Origin: Siderastrea siderea | Lineage: Eukaryota > Cnidaria > Anthozoa > Scleractinia > Rhizangiidae | Length of the DNA: 64,000 bases | NCBI GenBank assembly: GCA_964030785.1 | Contig: OZ034968.1 | Coordinates: forward strand, 67,063,899-67,127,898 | Reading direction: 5' to 3' | Part shown: positions 22,363-33,767 of the stretch, one piece after another | How positions within the stretch are numbered: position 1 is the first letter of the stretch | Layout: each line of letters starts with the position of its first letter | Position numbers and translations under genes: made by a program | Notes under the pieces: generated by a model | Databases searched by the model: none | What the model saw: the letters and a program-made list of their open reading frames with translations, nothing else | Told to the model about the DNA's origin: nothing

Positions 22363-23260
22363 ACTCTAACCATTGTGTTTCAAATATTGTTAAAAAAAGG
22401 TCTCGGCCAACTTTGTACCTCAGCTTTTGTCCAAATTTTCGCGGACAATTTGTGACGATAGGTTTTCCACTTTAAAGCTTCGCAGGGAAAACTGTTATCT
22501 TCTGGGCGACAACTGGCGGGAAAATGAACACTAGACTCTGGGGAACTTAGCTCTGCGACTCGCTTAGCTAGCGGGAACGGAATCTCGCCACAAATACCTG
22601 GTACGTACGGGAACTGCAACAACTGCGCCTCGGACTACACACGAAGATTAACTTCAAACACTCTTTAATTGTCGAGACTTCAGAATCCGATGTGAAACAG
22701 ACGAGCTCTCGATGTAAATTTCTCGGCAATGTGAGTCAGATGTCAGAATCTCTCGGCGACGTGAATCAACTTACAAGTACAAGGACACTCAATTTATATC
22801 ATCGGTTGCTAAATCATTCTACAAGAAGGGCTGAATAAAGCCAACTTATTTAGCAAATACAACAAAAGGAAACAATTCGAATTACAAAGAAGTTTACATT
22901 TCGCCAGAGCCAAATCTATATAGATTTTATTCGGGGAATAAAGGAAAGGAATAGCAGCTAACAACACATTAAAACTTCTGGTCTATTATGAAACGGAGTG
23001 CTATTCAGCGAGTACGAAACAGCGGCTGCAGCTAACACTACATCGAGTATAACAGAAACCTTTCGTTCTTTGGTGCGTATACAAAAACAGAAGCTCTATT
23101 TTAATTTACGGCTTTTAATCTATTGAAAGTTTCGCATTTTCAGTTGCTAGACCTAGTCAAAAGGGCAGATTCATAAAAGATCTCTTTCTTTTCAAAGAGA
23201 GAAAAAGTGCCAAACAAAACAATCCAAAAGCAAACCACTGATAACTGATTGCATTCTAAA
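22363..23260. other. Unit sequence shared with U3 (48520-49435)
   Basis: Highly similar to U3. No gene or RNA recognised. A short minus-strand frame (22380-22622) is not clearly conserved in the U3 copy. Confidence 0.45.
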
Positions 23261-24770
23261 TACAGTATCGGTAAACACAGGCGCAAACAGATAGATTAAT
23301 TTGCGAGGGTGCGTTTCCGTATGGCTTTCTACAGGTTTGAAGCATTTTTCGCTTCTTGAACGCGCGAAAATTGGGGGAGCGCAAAAAAATACGACTAAAA
23401 GAGTACGGTTCTTATTCGTAAACTCTTCCGAGTTGATTTCGCCTGCCCTATACGATTAAAAATGTTTCATTAGAATGTACCTTTTTCCCCGGCGGTGGGA
23501 GAATCCCATATGAGAGAGGCAGGGATTTTCACAAAAAGATAAAATTAATTAAACTCCTGACTGAAAGCCAATCTGGGCCTGGCTCACGCCCCGAACAAAA
23601 AAAAAAAGCAGAAACAAGTCTCCGATTTGAAAAACGAAAACAGATACGCGTGCATCGATGGAGGCTTAATAGCTATCACCGCAAAAAACTTCAATTTCAA
23701 TTTTTATTAATTAAAGAAACGAAGCAGAAGTCCTGTTAATGTAAAGGCCCCCTCTGACATTTTTTTTTACAACTTTTAGACAGACAGCTAAAAAGTAATG
23801 GAAACAAACCTCGATAACGGGAAGTTCGAATGTATGAAACAGAAACAACTAACAATAATATCAACTGTGCGCGAGGTTTAGGTAATAAAATACATTTCTT
23901 TCGGAGAGAAAAATATCTCAAGATTATTATAATAGTGTATTTATGACAGACCTTCTAAAATGTATACGTGCTCGTCCCTGATATTAAAAGGCCCATTTCG
24001 ACTTCTATTCTTGCTGCAATTTGAAATTATCTGATCCAGTCTTTATCTGGCAGTAATGTATCCCATCAGCTTTATGTTTTGGTAAGTCCTGTGCGAAAAA
24101 CGACAACGATAAACGACAACTTGTAAAAAGAAAAGAACAAAAACGGATTGGAAAATAGCTGATAAATGGCATCTACATTCGAGCAGTTTCGCGGAGACAA
24201 ATCACACACAATCGTCGTTCTTTACACGTGCGACTCACGCCTTACATCGCAAGAATAATAGCGTCTATAAAGGGGCCCTTATGATCTAACTATAATTTAT
24301 ACAAATTAAACCCAACACCAAACCTATCTTAATAAGAAATACCAGGTGGATGAGGCTGTAGTAAAACCCAGGGGAGAGACTCCTATATGAAAGGGGCAGT
24401 TATGTTCGTCGTCTTTGGGGTGCGAATTTTAGATTTTGGTCTCACGTAGCGTGTTCAGGGCGGTAAACCAATATTCTCACGAATGCAGGTATCGCTTAGG
24501 GTTGAGCATAAAGAAATATCTATGAGAAGATGAAAAGCAAAAGCTGTCATGCTTTGCTGGTGCGTGGTCTTCAATAGGGGTCAAATAAATCCCGAGCAAA
24601 CTATTAGTCACATGACCAATCCTAACCTCACTTACTCTTGAATCAAAATAAAGTAAATTGCTAACTATTGAGAAAGGCGTAATTTGCAATTGACTCGCAA
24701 GACTCGCATGACTCGTAGACTCGCACAACTCGCATGACTCGAAGACTCGCAAAATAGCTGACCCCGGCGG
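23261..24770. other. 1.5-kb segment present only in U2
   Basis: U3 passes directly from ATTCTAAA to ACTGTTT (about 49432-49445), whereas U2 has 1510 bases between these points. It contains a tandem series of GACTCGCA/GACTCGTA-type octamers at 24695-24755. No inverted ends were found, so it is either an insertion of unknown type or a deletion in U3. No gene. Confidence 0.55.
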
Positions 24771-25107
24771 AAACTGTTTAAATATATTATAGTTATGTTT
24801 TTAGTCTCAAACCACGAATTATTGGATTTTGTCTCCTGACAAATTCACAAGTTGTCCGTAAGTGCGATACGAGCCATAATATTAGCGTTTTATTTCTTTT
24901 GTAAATTAAACCCCACCGGGTATTTGAATCGTAAAAAAAAAAAACGTTGAAAGAAAAACGAGAAGACGATATTCCAACGTGGCTGCATTTCACACTGTGT
25001 TTTTTGCTCGGTTGTTGCAGCAAATTCAAAGTGTTTTAACCACTGTAAACCACGCTTGGTAGCATGGTTGAGAAGTGTAACACAGAAACAAACACCAGCT
25101 GAGTTAA

Positions 25108-25420
25108 CCCTTTGTGATCGGATGGCCGATATATCGGCCATGAAAACGATCAACCAAATACTACTCAGCGGATTCTCAAATCGTAGTTCCCAGACTTCTC
25201 ACGCCAAAGCAATATCAGTTGCCATCTTGGATTTCATCTGACACCTGTCAAGAAATGCCAATAATTTTTTTAGAATGTCATCCCATGAAGTGCGTTTATT
25301 GTTGTAAATACTCCGAAAATTTGGTACTCAAACGTTTTAAATTGAATATTTTGCAGATTTTTCAGATTTTCGTTTACTAAAAGTTTCTAAATCTCCAAAA
25401 TTAATTTAGGCTGCAAAGGG
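25108..25420. mobile_element. TTAA MITE, 313 bp (piggyBac-like ends)
   Basis: Flanked by TTAA (25104-25107 and 25421-25424). Both ends begin CCCTTTG (right end read in reverse complement). U3 shows the empty site GAGTTAAGACTAAAC at 49761-49775. TTAA duplication with CCC-starting ends fits piggyBac-type MITEs; Kolobok is the alternative. No coding capacity. Confidence 0.8.
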
Positions 25421-25424
25421 TTAA

Positions 25425-26760
25425 GACTAAACAAACACTCAAATGTGACTTCAGCCACTCTCAACCGAAGCATCATGTTATCGAGTGTGGTTAAATCTTT
25501 GAAAATTTGGTTCATCATCCAAGTAATATGACAGTCAAATTAAATCCAAGCGCGCCCATCCAACACCCCCCTCCCCCACTCCCCCGCGCAAACCCTGAGC
25601 CTTTGAATGTTTGGAAAAAATTTGGTCAAATTTTCCACTATGTTGGCAGTTTACATTGTCAAATGTACCACCGGTTAGGGCTTCACAGAGCCTCAAATTC
25701 CCCACCCCTGATGTTGATAAGGAGGTATTGACGCAAGTATTTAACAAAAATTTTCCTGTGTTTCAGACGTTTTATAACCTTTTATTCAAATTTAATATTC
25801 AAACAGTTGACCGCTTATACAAAATTTGCGTCACCTGAAATTTTTAAAGATAAAAAGGAGGACACGGTCTTAATCAGTTAGTAACTCACTTTTCGTCGGT
25901 GTAGCGCTTTTTTATTCATGTTTATTCATTTTATAGTCAGTGGCCTCTCTGACGAAGGTTCTTAGCATTTTTTGCACAACTCACTATTGCAGGAAGCAAT
26001 ACGGATGAAAATGGATGCTCAAACAAAACAAAGAATACCACAATACATACAATATCTATCTAACAATAATTAATGAATTGCAACAAATCCACACGGAAAA
26101 CATTAACGGTTTTTAAACTTACAAAAAATCGAAGAAAACCATGATGCATAAGTGTTGTTTATGTAGCAATAATGTGGCTTGAAGTCCTGTAGCTTGCGAC
26201 CGTTGTCGATAGAAATGCCCGACTGGACGGGCCTCGTTTCGAATCAAATTTCCCACTACGCGGAGCTGACCTCGCATCAAATGCCCTGGTTTGCCCGGGG
26301 GGGGGGGGGGGAATGGGTGCTCTTGGATTTGACTGATACATAACACGCAGTCCACGCAGACTGTTCGTTATTCGCTGGCTAGCAGACAAGACGAAAGTCT
26401 GAGAGTAAACGAAAGCTAATAATTTTTTTCCAGATCTTTCTACTCCTCGATTTCCAGCATACTATTTGAATAATAATAAGCTGCGGATTTATAATTTACA
26501 AACAAGAACATTAACAGTAGGGGATTAGTAACACTGGTGCACCAAAACAATACTTAAAACGAACTGATTAATCATGTCAGTAAACTGTTTAAACAAATGG
26601 GTTGCACACAGTTTTCGTATTTCCTTTATTAGTTGAATTTTGTGATGATGTTAAAACCAGCAGGGGTTGAATTCTCTACAACAGTCTACAGCCAGTCACT
26701 AACATTTGAGTTATGTTTTTTTTCGTTCTTCGCAGGTTACTGAACTTCCACCAAGTTGCC
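25425..26760. other. Unit sequence upstream of ST3
   Basis: Matches U3 49770-51160. A G-run lies at 26297-26310. The segment 26640-26745 (CAGCAGGGGTTGAATTCTCT and onward) is shared by all three younger sulfotransferase copies and ends in an acceptor (TTCGTTCTTCGCAG) just before the ST3 5' UTR. It may be an intron end plus regulatory sequence. Confidence 0.5.
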
Positions 26761-26783
26761 TGTAGTGTTGCCGAAGTGGTATC

Positions 26784-28082
26784 ACGAGGGCTAGCTATAT
26801 ATTTGTTCTACTTGTCACTGTTGTCTCGTTGTTTGTGGTATTTTTCTACAAGCATGCTCCAACCATGCCATGGACGCTAGTGACGTATTTAATGCATGGA
26901 AAGAATTCCAACAGCATCTTGATGGAAGAGTTTGTAAGTTTACATGAAGACCAAGGACAACGGCAACAACAGGCTGGTGAAGTCCTGCAAACAGAGAAAG
27001 CGCAGAAGACATATAAAAATGTGCAATTGCTTGAGTCCGGTTTTAGACTAAATGACGTTTTGTCACGGGAAAACACCGACAGCAAAACGCAAAGTGGCAG
27101 AACAGGCGAAAGAGAAGAAAGAAGCCAGCTACAGCAAACGTTTGCTGCAAGGAGAAATCTCATCATATTGAGTCCAGGCCGAGGGGGATCTACCTTCCTT
27201 GGATCATTATTTGACTGCAATCCGCACGTCATGTATTGCTATGAGCCGTTGTATGCCGTTGCTGAAAAAATGTTTAAAGTTAATTTGTGGCGTGGAGACA
27301 AGGAGCCGAAAAACTATAAAGAAACTAGCATCAAAGTAATCGATAGCTTCCTCGATTGTGATTTTAGTGATGTCAGTGATGCAACCTTTTCAGCGTTTTC
27401 TAGAAGTGACTTTCACCGCGGCAAGAGTAAGGCGCTATCTAAAAAGCACTTGCCAAAGATTTCAAATACCTCACTTAGTAAAGCTTGTAACGCTTACAAT
27501 TACACTGTTATCAAGATTTTGTCTTCCCGAGTACCCAGCAAAACGATACAGACTTTTAAGGAACTTTTCCAAAAGCGAAACCGATATGACGTCAAAATCG
27601 TCCACTTGGTTCGCGACCCAAGAGCGGTCGTTTTCTCGAGGATTAAATCAGTGAAGTGGATGAAGGATCACTTGAGTCCCGTTTTTCATAAAAATGTTCG
27701 AAGGATTTGTGATCCACTACTATGGAATGTACGACTTGGCTTGTTATATCCTCCGCCCTGGCTTAAGAATCGCTTTAAAGTAATTCGCTACTAAGACCTT
27801 GCGTTAAATACTCTAAATACAACACGGGAACTGTACCGTTTTGCGGGATTTGATTGGTCGGCAAGCGTTGATGAATGGATAAGAGTCCTTATGAGAAACA
27901 CAAAGGAAAGGGGCGCTTATTCTGTGTTCAGAAATGCTTCAGCTGCTGTTGACGGCTGGAAAAACGCTCCTGAGCCCTTGGTAAGAGCTGTAGAAAATAT
28001 CTGTGGTGATCTCATGGATTTTCTTGGCTACGAAAAACTGAGAAAGCAGGATTTCGACAATACTGTAAACTTAGCCGTTTGA
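26784..28082 (+). pseudogene. ST3, sulfotransferase pseudogene (lost start, one nonsense codon)
   Basis: The start codon equivalent to that of ST2 and ST4 is ACG (26784-26786). The next in-frame ATG lies after the membrane anchor, so the Golgi targeting segment would be lost. The body is otherwise well kept: anchor-like VSLFVVFFYK, PAPS loop SPGRGGS, 3'-phosphate motif RDPRAVVFSR. At 27792-27794 the codon after VIRY is TAA where the other copies have GAA. After this stop the frame continues open to the family stop at 28080-28082, including GDLMDFLGYEKL. These are two point lesions and no frameshift. It has one extra residue (RIKSVKWM) against ST4. A polymorphism or sequencing error could explain one lesion, but hardly both. 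Confidence 0.85.
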
Positions 28083-28617
28083 TATAGGCAACAGTCGATT
28101 TTCGAGTTACTCTTTAGCCGGTCCTTTGTGAATCCAACGCTTGGTGTACAAATAATTTATACAATTTATACACTTTATTATACTTCATCCCATTATAGGG
28201 CTTTTCAGAAGTACTTACAAGAATGGCAAATAAATAAATATAAATATAAATAGCCTAAAAGGGTAAATAAAAATTAGAATGAAAATGACCTAATATGTGA
28301 ATGAATTATAAATAGGAAATGGCCTAAAATATAAAATTCTAATTATTAAAAAAATCGATCAGAAGCTTTCTTCGCATTGCAAACTTGAAAATGTTAACAT
28401 TTTAACACAGAATTGTTAAAAATGAACTTCATTTACGTTGAAAGAAAACTCATTTTCATATAAATGGCTGTTCTCTGGACCTCGCCTTGAAAGAGAGGCT
28501 AAAGGGCAATTCGGAAATGGTAAGCCTAAACGAGGCTGAGTCAAACCAGCGAATTTCAGGGGGGCCAAACAAGTCAACGTCACGATCGCTCGCGTGGTAG
28601 TTCAGTGACCGTAGTGA
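28083..28617. other. 3' flank of ST3, cut off by the 28.6-40.26 kb block
   Basis: Shared with ST2 and ST4 flanks up to GTTCAGTGACCGTAGTGA (28600-28617; ST4 52753-52770). Beyond that, U2 has unrelated sequence until about 40261, where unit sequence resumes. Confidence 0.6.
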
Positions 28618-29075
28618 GCCAATTTATAAGTATTATAAATTAAAGTTAATGGGACAACCATGAGGTTTATTTTTCCAGCATTTTTGTACTGGTCATGCGC
28701 TATGTTATCAGGACAAGACCTGTCAATCAACATGCCTAAAGGTCATCCACACACTAAAGGTCATCCCGCTTTCACGTGCAAACATCACGAGATTTATATC
28801 GGACCAATGGCATTTTGCTGCTCACGTGAACTTGAGCACCCTCAATCTACCATTCTTCATTGCAGTCTTCCATTCTCTTAATCATTTTAGCTGAGTAGCT
28901 CTTTCAACCAGCTCTCAACTAGCCCTCACTTACGTCTTTACGCGTATTTGTACTGATCCCGACTGCTTCCTCGATTTATTTCCGTTGAGGAAAGACTTTT
29001 GAACCAGGCAATTTTTAAGTAATGCCGCCCATTGCCAGTCGACGCCCTTCCAGTTCTTAGACGGCCCCGCCATAC
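28618..29075. other. Leader of the SAP-domain gag; no gene
   Basis: A 73-codon frame from an ATG at 28660 starts with a hydrophobic stretch (MRFIFPAFLYWSCAML) that could pass for a signal peptide. It has no family match I recognise and lies in what is probably the 5' leader of the DIRS-type element, so I do not call it a gene. Confidence 0.35.
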
Positions 29076-29671
29076 ATGGAAAATCTCCAATTAAACGCCG
29101 CCGTTTTACAAGCTTTATCGCTGTCCCAGCTCCGCGAGATTTGCCAAAGTAACGGCCTCCCGGCCACTGGTAACCGAGCAACACTACACAAGCGTTTGAA
29201 AGACGCTGGCATCACCTCAGATTGCCCCGAAGAGCGGAGAAATGCAAGTGTTTCACCACAACAGACCAACGACACGCCTGCAGGCCCCCAAAGGCACGAA
29301 ACCCCCTCTTTCTCCGAGGAGCAGATGACCCACATCAAGCGCTTGGTCCAGGAAACGGTCTCCAATGCAACCAGGGAAATTGCCAGCGAAGCAGCGAGAG
29401 CGGCCGTGCACGCCATGCGGGCCCAACAAAGTCCTCCATTCACGGCTAGCGACGCCATCTTGCCCTCGAGTTCACCACAGCAAACTCACGTGCAACAAAC
29501 GCTGCCCTTGCCACAGCAAAATCCGCAAGCTCTGCCTCCACCACAGCAAAGTGGACACGTCCCAGGTTTAGGGGCACCTCTTGCCAAAACGGAGCACCCT
29601 TCCAAGACATTCCTTCCACTTACATCAAGGATATCCAGACTGGTGAGTTTTTTTAGCTTTCCAAACTATTG
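29076..29671 (+). pseudogene. N-terminal gag (ORF1) fragment with SAP domain, DIRS-order retrotransposon
   Basis: An ATG at 29076 opens a frame whose first ~45 residues form a SAP-type DNA-binding motif (LSLSQLREICQSNGLPATGN, then a KRLKDAG end). It is followed by a helical ERAARAAVHAM-like region and a Q/P-rich linker with repeated PQQ. Near 29590-29600 the meaningful frame shifts: the other frame reads IPSTYIKDIQTGEFF, a stop (29654-29656), then LSKLL. That is the segment expected shortly before the gag part found at 37.3 kb. So this is probably the 5' half of the same or a sister element. The SAP domain would bind nucleic acid in the element's particle; this role is inferred. Confidence 0.6.
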
Positions 29672-30843
29672 CGAAACAAGAAAGCCCATTGGGCATTTTA
29701 ACCGGCCATTCTGACCCTCCCCACCCCTAGGTTTCACAAATGTTAGCGCGATCCTCTTTTTTTACGAACCGGCGTGACGAAAAGTGTGATTGTGTGACAC
29801 AATATTTTGACTATAGCGGTACTGGATGACGTAATGTTTAAACTCTGATGGCTCAGCTTATCTTTCTTATCGCTTTATTTGTGCTGAAAAACGCAATATC
29901 ACTCAAACGTCGAATGTCGATATGAATTCGTCCACAACTGAGAATGCTCACACAGGGATGACGAAGTATTTACTGTTGTGCCTAGACAAACAGTGAACAT
30001 AGCAGTAGAATCAAAATATAACGCTTGATAAACACGAGCTCGAGCAGATCGTCAGAGTATGGGGAACGTCAAGGCATATCTCATGACGTGATGTTTAAAT
30101 CCAGTTTGCTAACCCGGTAATCCCCTTGCAAAAGTAAACAAGCGAGCGGGGACGAAAGTCGCCCACGTCTTTGAAAGCTAACGCGCCTGTCGAGCCGCAA
30201 TCGATTTCGCGCTCACTCGCCTGTTTTTCTTTTCCTTCACTATCTATCTCTGAACGGAAAGTGAGACTGCTCGTAGCCTTTAGCGAACACCACACGCAAA
30301 CCACACAAATCCGTCGATAATATTCAGATATTTTCGTTCTTTCAATGCAAAAAGACTCGTAACACCTGCCTTATTAATTAATCTCCTTATTAATGACGAT
30401 TCCTTCGTATCAACTTCTCGCCTCAAATAAACACTCATTTCTCTCCGTTCACAAGAACTATCATGTACTGATGGTGCAATCAACTAATATTGCATCATCA
30501 TACTAGTACCAATTCCTTCTCTTCCTGGCCCACGCCGACAAAACGCAACTGTCCTTTTTGTCCGCGAAATACAAGTTAGCCAATCAGAAACCTTACAATC
30601 CACCCCCCCCCACCCCCATAAAACGCCAAGGGAAACTGCCTCTCATGCAAAACGCAACTTTCAAAACAAACCACATTCACAGAAGCGTGATATGCTCCTG
30701 ACATTCACAAATCCTTCTGACTCCCACACTTTTACACCCCTCAAAATGTCAATCCCAATAAAAAAAACTCCTGCGCTAAAAAAATTTTCACCATAACCAC
30801 TAACTAGATCAGACAACACAGCCAATTTCGCATTCAATCCTAT
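29672..30843. other. Repeat-derived noncoding DNA left of the inverted-repeat structure
   Basis: 30130-30280 resembles 17600-17720 of the hAT-like element (phrases GAGACTGCTCGTAG, CGCGCTC.CTCGC). A C-run lies at about 30602. TTTTAACCGGCC at 29695-29706 is inverted relative to GGCCGGTTAAAA at 37307-37318. No gene. Confidence 0.4.
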
Positions 30844-30857
30844 CAAAAATAATGCAC

Positions 30858-31085
30858 GTGCAAGAAGTGGCGCAAGAAGTTTAGTGATGGAGCTTCCTAA
30901 TAAAAGATTGTTATTATTAAGTTCTTGCGCCGCAAGAACACGCAAGCCCGCGCAAGAAGTGAAAGTGCTAGGTTTTTGCAGTTTACTCGCAAGAACATTC
31001 GAAACGCAAGAAGTTGAAAATCTAGCCGCAAGAAGTTACTAATGTTACCGCAAGCCGCAAGAAGGCGCAAGAAGTAGTGAGGGTC
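30858..31085. repeat. Left GCAAGAA array
   Basis: At least ten copies of GCAAGAA(GT/AC), some in inverted pairs such as GTTCTTGCGCCGCAAGAAC, spaced irregularly. It is not a CRISPR: the units are about 10 bases and lack constant spacers. Confidence 0.8.
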
Positions 31086-31198
31086 CAGCCGAAGAAACTT
31101 GTAGTGCTCGTGTTAGTGTGAGGTATTGCAAAAGTAATGAGAGCGAATCTTGCGCTGTATTCTCTTTGAAATATCACCGCTTTCGAGCGATTTTTCGC

Positions 31199-31233
31199 CG
31201 TGTTGGCGTGTTGGCGTGTTGGCGTGTTGGCGC
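31199..31233. repeat. Short minisatellite, GTGTTGGC unit
   Basis: About four tandem copies of an 8-base unit. It produces a spurious VGVLACWR repeat frame. Confidence 0.85.
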
Positions 31234-31390
31234 GACAATTCGCCAAGTCAAGCGAAAGTTCACAAGGCTAATCAAAAAATCAAGGAAGCAAATGTTCAAA
31301 CAACCGAAGTATCGAAGAAAATTCACATCACGAAATGGAATATCCGCCAGCTTTCCGACTGCAAGATAAACACCCGGTGTCACAGCGGAT

Positions 31391-31510
31391 TTGGGCCCCC
31401 CCCCCCGCGGATTTGGACCCCCGGTCCAGATCCGCTAGCGGATTTGGACCCCCCGGTCCAAATCCGCTAGCGGATATGGACCCCCTCTCGCGGATTTGGA
31501 CCCCCCCTGA
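31391..31510. repeat. Palindromic array, GGTCCAAATCCGC motif (left)
   Basis: Repeated GCGGATTTGGACC and its reverse complement GGTCCAAATCCGC, meeting at GCTAGC to form palindromes, with C-runs between. The same motif array occurs at 35560-35706. Reading frames rich in P, G and D here come from the repeat. Confidence 0.85.
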
Positions 31511-31757
31511 AAACAAGCGTTCTATTGAGTAAAATTGGTAAAATTGTTTTTTGGAGCTGTTAAAGAGGCAAAATAAAAATATTGAAGCAGTTTTTCTTTT
31601 CAAATAATCTTTAATACTTAGGGTAAAAGAGAACCTACAACGCTAGTTTGTATTGATAAATTTTAAAAACTAAACTTTCTTGAAGATGTCTTACAATATT
31701 TTCTACCATAACTGACTTAAAGCGAATTTATAAAGCCGTGCTAAGAAAAACAATAGT

Positions 31758-31881
31758 AATAAATGTAAAGAAGATCCTCGCAGTTATTAACGCAACTTAT
31801 GCAGTTGCGAAAAGAAAGCCTGAAAAAATCAGGCTTGCATAAGTTGCGTTAATAACTGCGAGGATCTTCTTTACATTTATT
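31758..31881. repeat. Near-perfect inverted repeat, 46-bp arms
   Basis: Arms 31758-31803 and 31836-31881 are reverse complements (core AAGAAGATCCTCGCAGTTAT). The 32-base loop itself contains a small hairpin, AGCCTGAAAAAATCAGGCT. It could fold into a long stem-loop if transcribed. Confidence 0.85.
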
Positions 31882-33080
31882 TCTTCATTCCGCAGTTCAT
31901 AGCGGAGCCTGCGGGCAAAGCCCGCCAGCGGAGCTCCATTGCTAAGGAAATTTGGTAATGTAGACAGAGCTGAATAACGCTGAACGGTCAGCGGTGCAAA
32001 ACGCGGGCGACCGCGCGCGAAGCCGACTTGGCGACTGGGCAGGCCTGGCGGGCTATTTAAAATGGCCGGTATTTGTGGGATTTTCCCGTACGGTAAACAA
32101 CCCCGTTTGTTAAGCACAGTGTTGCGTTGTTAAGAAAAGTCTGTGTGTTTTTGGACAGCCAATACCATATTGTATCTTATTTCAGTTTGAAAAAATTTTG
32201 CTTTCATCGGTAAAATGGTGAAATTTTGGCTTAAACGAGATTTTACGAATTGTGCTTACATGTCCCAGTCGCTTTACTAGTATTTGATCGCTAAAGTTGC
32301 AAGTGGTGTTTTATTGGTTGTGGGGCTTTTATTTCTTCCTCTGTTTTCGAGTCGGCCCAAGAAAATTGCTTTAAATGTGGAAGTCTACGGGCAAGTGAAT
32401 TCCAAGGCGATCTTTAACGACTTTCTCCCAGAAAGCCTGACACTCAGGCTAAACTTTGTCGTGTTGGTCAAGTGAATGCTGAATCGCTCGTTTGTCAACG
32501 CCACAGAAAACAACTCGAGAAAGACAACAACAGGTGTTCCTGTCAAAGTATGGCACCGCTTCAGACAAGAGTAAACTGTCAAAAATTCCAATGACATTAT
32601 TATCTTTGAGGTAAGTAAAGCTTTCGTTCAATAGAAACGTCTTAAATTAAGGTTTTGGTTTCTACGGAGCAACACCGCCATTGAACAAAAACTATGGTCG
32701 GTTTTAATTGAATTAAAATTAAGCACATGTCTGCATTAGTATAACTTTCACCTTGCATCATTACAAGTTTAAAAATTTCCAATTATAAAATTTTAAAAGT
32801 TTGTTGTAAGAGAATAAGGTATCTTTATGAACAGTGACACAGTCGCTTTGCGACGCTTCGACTTGCCGCAATACAGCTTTTAAAAATAAAAAGCTTTTCA
32901 ACCACAATTTCTATTGAACGAAAACTTTACTTACCTTAATGATATCGCCAAAGACACCGAATTCTTCTCTTAACATTTCCCAGCACTAAATCGGCATTAA
33001 GAACAAAATATTCCACAATTTATTGTCCTTTTCGAACACAATAAACAAGAAACTGACTCATTCAGTAACTCATTCACATT
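31882..33080. other. Interior of the inverted-repeat structure, no gene recognised
   Basis: No frame of convincing length or composition. Sequence around 32612-32634 (GCTTTCGTTCAATAGAAACG) is partly inverted at about 32905-32930. Confidence 0.4.
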
Positions 33081-33150
33081 CCACAACCCAGAGCTGCGAT
33101 CCGTGGCGCTGACCGTAAGGATCGCAGCTCTGGGGACGAGAGTGGAGGAG
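33081..33150. repeat. Inverted repeat with GCTCTGGGGACGAGA end
   Basis: CAGAGCTGCGATCC and GGATCGCAGCTCTG surround a 17-base centre. The right end GCTCTGGGGACGAGAGTGG matches the terminal sequence of the MULE-like MITE at 56400-57377, suggesting a small relative. Confidence 0.6.
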
Positions 33151-33235
33151 AGCAGTGACGTAACGAACATGCGCAGTGCGTTATTCAGCTCTGTCGGTAA
33201 TGTATCGATGCGAAAAATTTTGGTTGTGACGTCAG

Positions 33236-33271
33236 CGTACGTCCGTCCGTCCGTCCGTCCGACCGTCCGTA
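33236..33271. repeat. (CGTC)n-type microsatellite
   Basis: Seven to eight units of GTCC/GACC. It gives a spurious minus-strand GRTDGRT frame. Confidence 0.9.
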
Positions 33272-33386
33272 CAGACTCTGGGGGAGGGGGAGGGAAGTCC
33301 CAAGGCAACCCGACCGGGAGTGGGGAATGCCATCTTTTCTTGGCGGGAAATCGCGCGGTGCTTTTGGGCAACCGGCGTGAAATCGC

Positions 33387-33767
33387 ATGACCATCGTCGC
33401 TTTTGAAAAAGAGGTTTCTTTAAAAAGCTTAAGTTTATTTAGCAAAACGATTGTTCGACGGTACTGTAGTTTTAAACTTGAGAAAAAAACATTTAATGCC
33501 TATAAATGGAAAGAAAAAGTCCAAAAGAATACTGGTAGTAGGCGAAACTTCAAGTTACGAAAGCTGCCTTCCAAGGACCTCATCGCTTTGTTTTCTTCAC
33601 GGCGGAGAGCTTGCCTTGTTCTGAAACACAACCGAGTAAGTGAAGTTTTTAAAGGGTTTAAGGTGCATGATTTTGAGTATTTATTACGGTCAAAGAAATT
33701 ACATTTTGAAATTGAATTTATGTCATTAGAAATGTGTCATTTACTTCTGACTTCAAAAAATTATTAG
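33387..33767 (+). CDS. Unrecognised basic 126-residue open frame (doubtful)
   Basis: The longest ATG-started frame inside the 6.2-kb structure: 126 codons, lysine- and arginine-rich, with segments such as KLRKLPSKDLIALF and YLLRSKKLHFEIEF. I recognise no domain, signal or catalytic motif. No second copy exists in the window to test conservation. It could be an exon fragment of an element protein or chance. I list it only because it is the best candidate there. Confidence 0.15.
   Translation: MTIVAFEKEVSLKSLSLFSKTIVRRYCSFKLEKKTFNAYKWKEKVQKNTGSRRNFKLRKLPSKDLIALFSSRRRACLVLKHNRVSEVFKGFKVHDFEYLLRSKKLHFEIEFMSLEMCHLLLTSKNY

Noticed and set aside
26784..28082. ST3 and the other copies as retrocopies
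   Set aside because: Homology extends through the upstream splice acceptor and several kilobases of flank, and there is no poly-A tail, so they are segmental copies.
28660..28881. Small secreted protein with a hydrophobic start
   Set aside because: Lies in the leader of the retrotransposon, has no homologue I recognise and no supporting splice or conservation signal.
29057..29458. 133-codon minus-strand frame
   Set aside because: It is the antisense shadow of the SAP-domain gag frame, which has the recognisable motif.
30858..31085. CRISPR array (repeated GCAAGAAGT)
   Set aside because: Units are about 10 bases, spacing is irregular, both orientations are mixed, and the genome is eukaryotic.
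31118..31470. Frames with repeated VGVLACWR and with P/G/D-rich repeats
   Set aside because: They come from the GTGTTGGC minisatellite and the GGTCCAAATCCGC palindromic array.
33185..33445. Minus-strand frame with GRTDGRT repeats
   Set aside because: Generated by the GTCC microsatellite.
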